Assembly (NCBI GenBank): GCA_905236925.1
Contig: CAJOQS010000052.1
Location: 1-10,687, forward strand
Length of the DNA stretch: 10,687 nucleotides
Source of the DNA: an uncultured Lachnospiraceae bacterium
GTDB taxonomy: Bacteria; Bacillota; Clostridia; Lachnospirales; Lachnospiraceae
Direction: 5' to 3'
Shown here piece by piece: positions 1 through 6,574 of this stretch (within the stretch, counting starts at the first letter, position 1; every line of letters starts with the position of its first letter). A program made the position numbers and the translations under genes. Below the pieces are notes generated by a model. It searched no databases. It was not told where the DNA came from and saw nothing but the letters and a program-made list of their open reading frames with translations.

Positions 1-96
1 ATAAAACTTGATGCGAAATTCATCTCCGTGGTACTCGATGTGGTACTCGGTCAAAACCATGAATCGCGGAAAGCCAGTAAAATAAAGAAAAAATGA
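1..96. other. Edge fragment, partial coding sequence of uncertain strand
   Basis: The left edge is open in two plausible ways. On the + strand, frame 1 is open from base 1 to a TGA at 94-96 and would be a lysine-rich C-terminus (ending SRKASKIKKK) whose stop abuts the ychF ribosome binding site, as in an operon. On the - strand, an ATG at 60-58 opens a frame to the edge (MVLTEYHIEYHGDEF...), which would be the N-terminus of a divergent gene, but no Shine-Dalgarno sequence precedes it. I do not recognise either peptide. A 10-bp direct repeat, GTGGTACTCG, occurs at 28-37 and 40-49. The true strand cannot be decided from this much sequence. Confidence 0.3.
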
Positions 97-112
97 AGGA
101 GATGAATTTATT

Positions 113-1210
113 ATGAAACTAGGAATCGTGGGGCTTCCCAATGTCGGGAAAAGCACCCTCTTTAATTCTTTGACAAAGGCCGGAGCGGAGTCGGCAAACT
201 ATCCGTTCTGCACGATCAATCCCAATGTGGGAGTTGTTGCCGTACCGGATGAAAGACTTGATGTCCTTACTAAAATGTATAATTCCGAGTCGAGAGTTCC
301 GGCGGTCATTGAATTTGTTGATATAGCCGGACTCGTTAAGGGAGCTTCAAAGGGTGAGGGCCTCGGAAACCAGTTCCTTTCGCATATTCGTGAGGTTGAC
401 GCGATCGTGCATGTCGTACGCTGCTTCGAAGACGGCAATATCATCCACGTCGAGGGAAGCGTTGACCCGGCAAGGGATATCGAAACTATCGATCTTGAGC
501 TGATCTTTGCCGATCTCGAGGTCATCGAGAAGAGAATGGCAAAAGGTATTAAGGGCGCTGCCAACAATAAGGCGCTCGCCAAGGAGGTTGAGTTCCTTAA
601 GAAGCTGAAGGACCTTCTCGAATCGGGTAAGTCCGCGAGAGCATATGAGCCTGTTGATGAAGAGGAGGCAGCGGTGTATGAATCGCTTAACCTGCTTACC
701 TCAAAGCCTGTTATATATGCGGCAAACGTGAAGGAAGACGATCTTGCCGATGACGGAGCTTCGAATCCTCATGTTGCCAGAGTTCGCGAGATTGCAGCTT
801 CCGAGGGTTCGGGCGTATTCGTTGTATGCGCGCAGATAGAGCAGGAGCTTGCCGATCTTGACGAGGAAGAAAAGAAGGAGTATCTTGCCGAGCTCGGTGT
901 TGAGAAATCTGGTCTTGATAAGCTTATCACCGCAAGCTACGACCTGCTCGGACTGATGAGCTTCCTGACTGCCGGCCCCAAGGAGAGCAGGGCATGGACC
1001 ATCGTAAAAGGAACCAAGGCTCCTCAGGCAGCCGGAAAGATACATTCCGACTTCGAACGCGGCTTCATCCGTGCCGAGATCGTCAACTATGACAAGCTCG
1101 TTGAATGCGGCTCCTTCAATGCTGCCAAAGAGAAAGGTCTCGTCCGCTCCGAGGGTAAGGAATACGTGATGCAGGACGGAGATGTGGTTCTTTTCAGGTT
1201 TAATGTCTGA
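113..1210 (+). CDS. ychF: Redox-regulated ATPase YchF (OLA1/YchF family of Obg-like P-loop NTPases)
   Basis: This 365-residue protein has the full YchF layout and the usual length (about 363-366). The P-loop is GLPNVGKST at residues 7-15, the G3 motif DIAGLV is at 70-75, and a coiled-coil-like helical insert covers roughly 125-175. The G4 position reads NVKE (205-208) instead of NKxD; in this family that change gives ATP rather than GTP preference. The C-terminal TGS domain (about 280-365) carries the family features around HSDFERGFIRAEI and ends DGDVVLFRFNV. YchF is a cytoplasmic ribosome-associated ATPase linked in other bacteria to stress responses; its precise role is unsettled. The start is supported by AAGGAG at 96-101. 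lgt follows after 19 nt, so the two are probably co-transcribed. Confidence 0.97.
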   Translation: MKLGIVGLPNVGKSTLFNSLTKAGAESANYPFCTINPNVGVVAVPDERLDVLTKMYNSESRVPAVIEFVDIAGLVKGASKGEGLGNQFLSHIREVDAIVHVVRCFEDGNIIHVEGSVDPARDIETIDLELIFADLEVIEKRMAKGIKGAANNKALAKEVEFLKKLKDLLESGKSARAYEPVDEEEAAVYESLNLLTSKPVIYAANVKEDDLADDGASNPHVARVREIAASEGSGVFVVCAQIEQELADLDEEEKKEYLAELGVEKSGLDKLITASYDLLGLMSFLTAGPKESRAWTIVKGTKAPQAAGKIHSDFERGFIRAEIVNYDKLVECGSFNAAKEKGLVRSEGKEYVMQDGDVVLFRFNV

Positions 1211-1229
1211 ATAGCGAGGTTATATAATT

Positions 1230-2207
1230 ATGTTTTCTTGGTGGGACAATACAACGTCCATTTATTTCCCTAATCTTGGGATAAAGCTTGCAAATGTTCC
1301 TCGCGGCTTCTCCCTGTTCGGCTTTGATATAGCCTTTTACGGTGTACTTATTGCCATCGGTATGCTTGGCGGTATCATGATGGCCGAGTGGCAGGCAAAA
1401 AGAAGCGGACAGAATCCGGATGATTATTCGACCTTTGCTTTATGGGCGATTCCGCTTTCCGTGATCGGCGCAAGAATATATGAAGTCATCTTTGACTGGG
1501 ATTATTACAAGGGCAACTTAAAGGAGATCGTTAATCTCCGCAACGGCGGACTTGCGATCTACGGCGGTGTTATCGTGGCCGTTTCCTTTGCATTCCTTTA
1601 CTGTAAGATAAAGAAGATGAAGGGCGGAGTTCTTGTGGACACCGGAATACTCGGCATGCTCGTTGGCCAGATCATCGGACGCTGGGGCAATTTCTTCAAC
1701 CGTGAATGTTTCGGTAATTATACGGATTCGCTGTTTGCCATGCAGATACAGGTTTCTGACGGAAATCTGAGCAGCTATTTCAAGCCCTCTGTTGTCAGCG
1801 ACGCCCGCCTTGCCGAGATGTATGCGGGTAAGGACAATGCACTTGCCGCGATCATGGAGATACGAAACAATATCACGATGTCGGTTGACGGACTTGAATG
1901 TGTTCAGGTTCAGCCCACATTCCTGTATGAGGGTCTGTGGAACCTGGCGCTGCTTATCATTCTGATATGTGTATGGAAGCACAAGAAGTTTGACGGCGAG
2001 ATCCTGCTGCTTTATCTGTTCGGCTACGGTCTTGGCAGACTCTGGATAGAAGGGCTTCGCACCGACCAGCTCTTCCTCTGGAATACCGGAATTGCCGTGT
2101 CGCAGCTTCTTAGCGGAATCCTAGTGGTGGTCTGTGGAGGAATGATACTGTTCCTCAGGAGCAGAGCGAAAAAGAAGGGTATCAAGCCCCTGTACTGTGA
2201 TTATTGA
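1230..2207 (+). CDS. lgt: Prolipoprotein diacylglyceryl transferase
   Basis: Lgt transfers diacylglycerol from phosphatidylglycerol to the lipobox cysteine of prelipoproteins at the cytoplasmic membrane. The 325-residue protein is strongly hydrophobic with several membrane segments. The family signature GRWGNFFNRECFG (residues 150-162) includes the equivalents of the E. coli R143 and E151 positions. QPTFLYEGLWN (228-238) and GRLWIEGLRTDQL (269-281) are the other conserved blocks. Where E. coli has the functionally important His103 in an HGG motif, this protein has Tyr111 (LAIYGG); from memory this substitution is common in clostridial Lgt. A polar stretch of about 55 residues (roughly 165-222) between the signature and the FLYE block looks longer than in short Lgt proteins. 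GAGG at 1216-1219 is a modest ribosome binding site. A terminator follows the gene. Confidence 0.96.
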   Translation: MFSWWDNTTSIYFPNLGIKLANVPRGFSLFGFDIAFYGVLIAIGMLGGIMMAEWQAKRSGQNPDDYSTFALWAIPLSVIGARIYEVIFDWDYYKGNLKEIVNLRNGGLAIYGGVIVAVSFAFLYCKIKKMKGGVLVDTGILGMLVGQIIGRWGNFFNRECFGNYTDSLFAMQIQVSDGNLSSYFKPSVVSDARLAEMYAGKDNALAAIMEIRNNITMSVDGLECVQVQPTFLYEGLWNLALLIILICVWKHKKFDGEILLLYLFGYGLGRLWIEGLRTDQLFLWNTGIAVSQLLSGILVVVCGGMILFLRSRAKKKGIKPLYCDY

Positions 2208-2225
2208 TATTTTTTTAATATAAAG

Positions 2226-2247
2226 AGTAAAGTAGTTTACTGTTTTT
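2226..2247 (+). terminator. Weak A/T-rich hairpin with T-run after lgt
   Basis: AGTAAA (2226-2231) and TTTACT (2236-2241) form a 6-bp stem with a GTAG loop, followed by GTTTTT. The stem is A/T-rich, so termination would be weak alone; it precedes the stronger terminator 20 nt downstream and may act with it in tandem. Confidence 0.35.
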
Positions 2248-2266
2248 AAAACGGACGATATTATCG

Positions 2267-2300
2267 GGCCTTCGCTTTTAACGAGCGAAGGCCTGTTTTT
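2267..2300 (+). terminator. Rho-independent terminator of the ychF-lgt unit
   Basis: GGCCTTCGCT (2267-2276) pairs perfectly with AGCGAAGGCC (2284-2293) across a 7-nt loop, giving a 10-bp GC-rich stem followed by TGTTTTT (2294-2300). It lies 60 nt after the lgt stop and separates ychF-lgt from the division operon. Confidence 0.93.
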
Positions 2301-2343
2301 ATGCCGTTTTCGAAGGAAAAAGGGAAGAAACAAACGAAGGTTC

Positions 2344-2400
2344 GAATATTTCATGAATATTCTATCGAAACTGTGTTCGGTCAGAACAAATATTCGATAG
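2344..2400. repeat. Two adjacent dyad symmetries upstream of the mraZ promoter
   Basis: The first dyad is GAATATT (2344-2350), spacer TCATG, AATATTC (2356-2362). The second is a nested palindrome: outer arms CTATCGAA (2362-2369) and TTCGATAG (2393-2400), inner arms TGTTC (2374-2378) and GAACA (2384-2388), separated by symmetric 4-nt mismatched stretches and a 5-nt centre. The dyads share base 2362 and end about 27 bp before the -35 hexamer. Position and symmetry suggest binding sites for a dimeric regulator, although the second could also fold as a hairpin if transcribed. The regulator is unknown. Confidence 0.5.
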
Positions 2401-2426
2401 TTTCTGATAATTATCTTGATTTGTGC

Positions 2427-2455
2427 TTGATTTGAGCGCAATTAGGGTGTATTAT
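2427..2455 (+). promoter_or_regulatory. Sigma-A-type promoter of the mraZ (dcw) operon
   Basis: TTGATT (2427-2432) and TATTAT (2450-2455) are separated by exactly 17 bp, each close to the TTGACA/TATAAT consensus. The predicted transcription start is near 2462, leaving a leader of about 60 nt before mraZ. The MraZ-type boxes begin almost at that start, as expected for an autoregulated promoter. Confidence 0.75.
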
Positions 2456-2462
2456 GATTGTA

Positions 2463-2499
2463 GAAGTGGTGAAAAGTGGTAGGTAGTGTAACAAAGTGG
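2463..2499 (+). promoter_or_regulatory. MraZ operator: four direct-repeat boxes with 10-bp period
   Basis: Four heptamers begin exactly 10 bp apart: GAAGTGG (2463), AAAGTGG (2473), GTAGTGT (2483) and AAAGTGG (2493). Boxes two and four match the AAAGTG[T/G] consensus described for MraZ in Mollicutes, box one differs at one base and box three at two. E. coli MraZ likewise binds short repeats with a 10-bp period, though of different sequence. The array lies at about +2 to +38 relative to the predicted start, so MraZ bound here would be placed to block or modulate the promoter. The match is directly visible; binding by this MraZ is inferred. Confidence 0.82.
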
Positions 2500-2521
2500 A
2501 GAATTCGGAGGTTGCAGGGCT

Positions 2522-2956
2522 ATGTTTATGGGTGAGTTCAATCATTCAATTGACCCAAAAAACAGAGTCATCGTTCCGGCCAAGTTTCGCGAAGGGCTCG
2601 GAGAAAGCTTTGTAGCGTCGGCAGGACTTGATGGCTGCCTCTACATGTGGAAATACGCCGATTGGGAAGGCTTTGTTACAAGACTCGAGGAACTTCCTTT
2701 TACTAAAGAAACAAGAGAACTGCAGAGGTTCTTCTCGCAGAACTCGGCTGAGCTGGAATTCGACAAACAGGGACGCGTGCTGATCCCGGCAAACCTCAAG
2801 GCCCTTGCGGGGATCGAGAAGGATGTTACATTTATCGGAGCGATAGGCAAGGTTGAGCTCTGGGCCAGAGAAAGACTTGCGGGTGCCGCTCCTTCAGCTC
2901 CTGTTGAGGATATCGCGGAGAAACTGGCCACCGAATATGGCCTCCGGTTTAAATAA
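2522..2956 (+). CDS. mraZ: Transcriptional regulator MraZ
   Basis: MraZ is the DNA-binding regulator that heads dcw operons and usually controls its own promoter. This 144-residue protein has the two tandem SpoVT/AbrB-like halves of the family, each with a DxxxR motif: D11-R15 in DPKNRVIVPAKFR and D81-R85 in DKQGRVLIPANL. The N-terminus MFMGEFNHSI is the classical Firmicute start. The ribosome binding site GGAGG (2507-2511) lies 10 nt before the ATG; the in-frame ATG at 2528 would remove conserved residues. The C-terminus has an Ala/Pro-rich stretch (GAAPSAPVED) before a last helix. The upstream repeat array is its probable target. rsmH follows 15 nt after the stop. Confidence 0.97.
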   Translation: MFMGEFNHSIDPKNRVIVPAKFREGLGESFVASAGLDGCLYMWKYADWEGFVTRLEELPFTKETRELQRFFSQNSAELEFDKQGRVLIPANLKALAGIEKDVTFIGAIGKVELWARERLAGAAPSAPVEDIAEKLATEYGLRFK

Positions 2957-2960
2957 TCGA

Positions 2961-2966
2961 AAGGAG
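2961..2966 (+). promoter_or_regulatory. Ribosome binding site that decides the rsmH start
   Basis: AAGGAG here overlaps the first possible GTG start (2966-2968), which therefore cannot be the initiation codon for this site. The next in-frame codon, ATG at 2972, sits 5 nt downstream and is chosen as the start. Confidence 0.75.
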
Positions 2967-2971
2967 TGCCG

Positions 2972-3913
2972 ATGGCAGAAAACAGCTTTAAACATTACTC
3001 GGTCCTCCTTGATGAGACAATTGATGGCCTGAATGTAAGGCCGGACGGGATATATGTTGACGGAACACTCGGAGGCGCCGGACATTCAAGCGTTGTGGCA
3101 TCCAGGCTTACGACCGGAACCCTCATAGGCATCGATCAGGATGAGGATGCGATAGCAGCCGCGACGGCAAGACTTGAGAAATATCCTTCGAAGCATCTGA
3201 TATTCAGAAGCAATTACGAAAATTTCGACAAGGTGCTTGACGAAGCCGGGATATGCAGGGTAAACGGCATAATGCTTGACCTGGGCGTTTCCTCATATCA
3301 GCTTGATACACCCGAAAGAGGCTTTTCCTACAGCTCGGACGCTCCGCTTGATATGAGGATGGACAGAAGGCAGGAAAGAACAGCCTCGGATATAGTAAAC
3401 GAATACAGCGAATCCGAACTGTACAGGATCATAAGAGATTACGGAGAAGACAATTTTGCGAAGAACATCGCAAAGCATATATGTCAGGCAAGAGCCAAAA
3501 AGAGGATCGAAACGACCTTTGAACTGAACGAGATAATCAGAGCGGCGATCCCGGCGAAGATAAGAAACACCGGCTCACATCCTTCGAAAAGAACCTTCCA
3601 GGCGATAAGGATCGAGCTTAACAGAGAACTTGAAGTCCTGAAAGACTCGATCAACCGGATGATAGACAGGCTTGAGCCTGAAGGAAGGCTCTGCATCATA
3701 ACCTTCCATTCGCTTGAAGACAGGATCGTTAAAAACGCATTTAATACGGCTGAAAAGCCCTGTATATGCCCGCCGAGCTTTCCGGTTTGTGTATGCGGGA
3801 GAGAATCAAAAGGAAAGCATCTCACTAGAAAACCTATACTTCCCTCCGAAGAGGAGCTGGAAGTCAACTCGAGATCGAAAAGCGCAAAGCTCAGGATATT
3901 CGAGAAAAAATAA
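2972..3913 (+). CDS. rsmH: 16S rRNA (cytosine(1402)-N(4))-methyltransferase
   Basis: RsmH (MraW) methylates N4 of C1402 in the 16S rRNA decoding centre using S-adenosylmethionine. The 313-residue protein is of normal length. The SAM-binding block is DGTLGGAGHSS (30-40), followed by GIDQDEDA (53-60), the LDLGVSSYQLD motif (102-112), PLDMRMD (125-131), the HPSKRTFQAIRIELNREL block (203-220) and ITFHSLEDRIVK (243-254). The C-terminal region has the CICPPSFPVCVCG cysteine cluster (264-276) and the closing SRSKSAKLRIFE segment, both usual in the family. It is the second gene of the cluster and is followed by a structured 73-nt gap before the FtsL-like gene. Confidence 0.97.
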   Translation: MAENSFKHYSVLLDETIDGLNVRPDGIYVDGTLGGAGHSSVVASRLTTGTLIGIDQDEDAIAAATARLEKYPSKHLIFRSNYENFDKVLDEAGICRVNGIMLDLGVSSYQLDTPERGFSYSSDAPLDMRMDRRQERTASDIVNEYSESELYRIIRDYGEDNFAKNIAKHICQARAKKRIETTFELNEIIRAAIPAKIRNTGSHPSKRTFQAIRIELNRELEVLKDSINRMIDRLEPEGRLCIITFHSLEDRIVKNAFNTAEKPCICPPSFPVCVCGRESKGKHLTRKPILPSEEELEVNSRSKSAKLRIFEKK

Positions 3914-3936
3914 AAACTCCGCTTAAAGAATGGCGG

Positions 3937-3966
3937 CCGGGCGGCAAGGATGCCGAAGATGCCCGG
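3937..3966 (+). other. Bulged RNA hairpin between rsmH and the FtsL-like gene
   Basis: CCGGGC (3937-3942) pairs with GCCCGG (3961-3966), and GGCA (3943-3946) pairs with TGCC (3951-3954) around an AGGA loop, with a 6-nt bulge GAAGAT on the 3' side. No T-run follows, so it does not look like a terminator. It ends 3 nt before the AAAGGA ribosome binding site (3970-3975), so it could affect mRNA stability or translation of the next gene. Confidence 0.45.
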
Positions 3967-3986
3967 ATGAAAGGACGGCAATTGAT

Positions 3987-4565
3987 ATGGCACAGAGAAA
4001 CAACAAGTACGCTTACGACAGGAACTATTACAGACAGCTGGCCCAGGAGCAGGCCTTTAACGGTAATGCCGCAAGACAGCTGAAGGTTGTCCCTGACTAT
4101 GACGAAGATGACTGGGAAGAGGAAGACGATGATTTCGGTTACGAAGACAGTGTCAGCTCTTCGAGTCAGTACAATTCGGATCAGGTAAGAAGACCGCTTG
4201 TTGAAAATCAGCCTTATACAAAGACCAAGGTTCGCTACAGCATTAAGATCAGGCCTATTCCCGTTATTGTTTTCTGTATCGCGATCGCCGCACTTCTCTA
4301 TGTGGCTTTTAACTACCTTGAGGTTCAGTCGGATCTTTCACAGGCAGACAAGCAGATCAAGATCGCCGAGACCAAGCTTGCTGATGTCAAGGCTATGAAT
4401 GCTTCGCTCAGTGCCACTCTTGACACGGAAATCGACAGAAATTATATTTATACTGTTGCGGTTGCAAAGCTCGGTATGGTTTATCCCGACAAGAATCAGG
4501 TTGCATATTATGAGCCTGCAGGACTGGGATATGTTAGACAGATGGCTTCGATCCCGTTGGAGTAA
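3987..4565 (+). CDS. ftsL: FtsL-like bitopic cell-division protein
   Basis: FtsL is a small single-pass divisome protein that, with DivIC/FtsB and DivIB/FtsQ, activates the FtsW-PBP synthase. This 192-residue protein has a long polar cytoplasmic N-terminus with an acidic run (residues 37-54, including DDWEEEDDD), one membrane segment (about 89-108), a coiled-coil-like heptad region (about 112-150), and a C-terminal LGMVYPDKNQVAYYEP block (162-177) of the kind seen after the coiled coil in FtsL proteins. I chose ATG 3987, 11 nt after AAAGGA (3970-3975). An in-frame ATG at 3930 would add 19 residues but has no good ribosome binding site and would run through the hairpin. The family call rests on architecture, short motif and position, because FtsL sequences diverge strongly; DivIC-like is the alternative. 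Confidence 0.8.
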   Translation: MAQRNNKYAYDRNYYRQLAQEQAFNGNAARQLKVVPDYDEDDWEEEDDDFGYEDSVSSSSQYNSDQVRRPLVENQPYTKTKVRYSIKIRPIPVIVFCIAIAALLYVAFNYLEVQSDLSQADKQIKIAETKLADVKAMNASLSATLDTEIDRNYIYTVAVAKLGMVYPDKNQVAYYEPAGLGYVRQMASIPLE

Positions 4566-4588
4566 GGATCTGCCGTTTATGAGCCGGG

Positions 4589-4643
4589 GCTGCGAAGCAG
4601 CAGTCATCTTATAACCCGCTGATCGCACAGAGCTTCGCGGGTT
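4589..4643 (+). other. Competing RNA hairpins upstream of the PBP gene
   Basis: The 101-nt gap between the FtsL-like and PBP genes contains GCTGC-GAA-GCAGC (4589-4601) and a second inverted repeat AACCCGC (4613-4619) with GCGGGTT (4637-4643). GCGAAGC (4592-4598) is also complementary to GCTTCGC (4632-4638), so a long-range pairing would exclude both local hairpins. Only TTT follows the second stem, so it is a poor terminator. Pairing is seen in the sequence; any regulatory switching is inferred. Confidence 0.45.
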
Positions 4644-4666
4644 TGACGAAAGACCGGTAGAGATCT

Positions 4667-6574
4667 ATGAAGGAAGACGAAAGATACATCGAAAGAAGAA
4701 AAAAAGAACGAAGAGTGACAAGTGTCATGAAGAGAAGCCTTTATCTGGTTTTCTTTGTGATACTTGTTTTTTCTGGTTTTCTGATAGGCCGTCTCGTGTA
4801 TCTGAACAACGTTAACGGCGACAGATATGCCAAGGCCGTTCTTTCGCAGCAGAGCTACACCTCCTCGGTCATCAAGGCCGAAAGAGGCAAGATATATGAC
4901 AGAAACGGCATTATACTTGCAAGAAGCGAAAAGAAGTACAACATGGTAATCGATCCTGCCGTTATTCTTTCAAAGGATTATTATGTAAAGCCCACGCTTA
5001 CGGCGCTTGAGGAAATATTCGGATACCCCCCGGAGGTTATCAGGGAGCTGGTCGATGACAACCCGAAGAGCTCGTATATCGTTTATGAAAAAGATGTGCC
5101 TTATTCAAAGGTTTCAGCCTTCAATTCATATAAAAGCTCGCATAAATTTGTCGTCGGCGTCTGGTTTGAGGAGGAATTCGAAAGGGTTTATCCTTATTCA
5201 ACGCTTGCTTCTCATGTGATTGGCTTTACCACAAAGGCCGGTGTGGGCAGCTACGGTCTTGAAGAGTATTATGACGAAGAACTTACCGGAGTTGACGGAC
5301 AGACCGGCGGATACTACGATTCCGAGCTTAACAGCACAAAGATAATAAAGGACGCTATCGACGGCAACGATCTTTATTCAACTCTTGATTATAATATCCA
5401 GACAGTCGTGGAGGAGAAGGTTTCCGACTTTATTGAGAACACCGGCTGCAAAAATATCGGCGTGATAGTCATGGATCCCAACAGCGGTGATATTCTCTCT
5501 ATGGCTTCAAACAGGGAATATGACCTCAATAATCCCAGGTCGCTTGATGAGTTCTATGATGCCACCGAGCTTGAGGCGATGGACGATCAGAAGAAGCTGA
5601 ACGCTCTTTATTCCGTATGGCGCAATTTCTGTGTTTCGGATTCGTATGAGCCCGGTTCGACTTTTAAGACTATTACTGTGGCATCCGCGCTTGAGGAGGA
5701 TGCTGTTCTGACGACAGACAGCTTTACCTGCAACGGCTATACCGAGATCGGCGGATGGAGGATCGGCTGCAACAACAAGAACGGTCACGGAAACTTAAGC
5801 CTCGCCCAGTCGCTTATGAAATCCTGCAACTGTGCGCTGATGGAGATTGCCGCGAAGCTCGGACCCGACAAGTTTTTTGAATATCAGAAGCGTTTCGGCT
5901 TCGGAAAGAAAACCGGCATCGATATCGTCGGTGAGACAACCGGCATCGTTATCTCCAGAGATAAACTCAACCCTACCGAGCTTGCGACGAGCAGCTTCGG
6001 AACGACCTTTAATGTTTCGATGATACAGATGGCGGCGGCATATTCTTCGATCGTCAATGGAGGAACCTACTATACTCCCCATCTTGTTAAGGAGATAAGG
6101 ACATCTAGAGGCGGCATGGTAAGCGTTTCGGACGATACCGCGATCAGAGAGACCGTCAGCCGCACGACTTCGGAATTTATCAGAAATGCCCTTTATATGA
6201 CTGTTGAGAGCGGTACGGCTACTCCGGCCAAGGTCGAGGGATACCTGATAGGAGGAAAGACCGGAACAGCGCAGAAGAGGCCCAGGGACGAGAAGAAATA
6301 CGTGGTTTCCTTTGCGGGATTTGCTCCGGTCAACGATCTTCAGGTACTTGTTTATATCGTTATTGATGAAGTTTATGATCAGGCACTCAGCGGAAGCAGC
6401 TCTCCCGCGACCAGAATGTGCGCTTCGATAATGAAGGAGATCCTTCCTTATCTCGGAGTTTATCCCGACGGAGATATTGAATATACCGTCAATCTTGATC
6501 TGTTGATCGACGATTACGATGAAGAGGGCGACGAGGGCAATCCCGACGTTCTTCCCGACGGACTTGACGAGTAA
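4667..6574 (+). CDS. ftsI: Divisome class B penicillin-binding protein (FtsI/PBP2B/SpoVD type transpeptidase)
   Basis: This 635-residue bitopic protein cross-links septal peptidoglycan with its SEDS partner FtsW. A basic cytoplasmic tail (1-23) leads into one membrane segment (about 24-46). The PBP dimerisation/pedestal domain includes AERGKIYDRNG (71-81). The transpeptidase domain has the three catalytic motifs in order: S331-TFK (SxxK, nucleophile S331), S386-C-N (SxN) and K531-T-G (KTGTAQ). The protein ends in an acidic tail (about 614-635) with no PASTA domain, unlike typical SpoVD; SpoVD-type sporulation PBP nevertheless remains possible. The ribosome binding site before ATG 4667 is weak. 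An internal ATG at 4727 (M21) would shorten the cytoplasmic tail. A promoter for ftsW begins inside its last codons. Confidence 0.93.
   Translation: MKEDERYIERRKKERRVTSVMKRSLYLVFFVILVFSGFLIGRLVYLNNVNGDRYAKAVLSQQSYTSSVIKAERGKIYDRNGIILARSEKKYNMVIDPAVILSKDYYVKPTLTALEEIFGYPPEVIRELVDDNPKSSYIVYEKDVPYSKVSAFNSYKSSHKFVVGVWFEEEFERVYPYSTLASHVIGFTTKAGVGSYGLEEYYDEELTGVDGQTGGYYDSELNSTKIIKDAIDGNDLYSTLDYNIQTVVEEKVSDFIENTGCKNIGVIVMDPNSGDILSMASNREYDLNNPRSLDEFYDATELEAMDDQKKLNALYSVWRNFCVSDSYEPGSTFKTITVASALEEDAVLTTDSFTCNGYTEIGGWRIGCNNKNGHGNLSLAQSLMKSCNCALMEIAAKLGPDKFFEYQKRFGFGKKTGIDIVGETTGIVISRDKLNPTELATSSFGTTFNVSMIQMAAAYSSIVNGGTYYTPHLVKEIRTSRGGMVSVSDDTAIRETVSRTTSEFIRNALYMTVESGTATPAKVEGYLIGGKTGTAQKRPRDEKKYVVSFAGFAPVNDLQVLVYIVIDEVYDQALSGSSSPATRMCASIMKEILPYLGVYPDGDIEYTVNLDLLIDDYDEEGDEGNPDVLPDGLDE

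Noticed and set aside
1518..1982. Open frame of 154 codons on the - strand opposite lgt
   Set aside because: Shadow of lgt; covers the conserved Lgt signature in antisense and has no recognisable domain.
2381..2396. LexA/SOS box at GAACAAATATTC
   Set aside because: The second half-site reads ATTC rather than GTTC and the segment is better explained as part of a larger nested palindrome, so it is kept only as a possibility in the findings.
3930..3986. Upstream start (ATG 3930) for the FtsL-like gene
   Set aside because: It would add 19 residues translated from a GC-rich hairpin, without a good ribosome binding site; ATG 3987 has AAAGGA at suitable spacing.
3484..3993. Open frame of 169 codons on the - strand opposite rsmH
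   Set aside because: Shadow of the rsmH coding sequence, with no family features.
4613..4643. Rho-independent terminator between the FtsL-like and PBP genes
   Set aside because: The 7-bp stem has a 17-nt loop and only three T residues after it, too weak to call a terminator.
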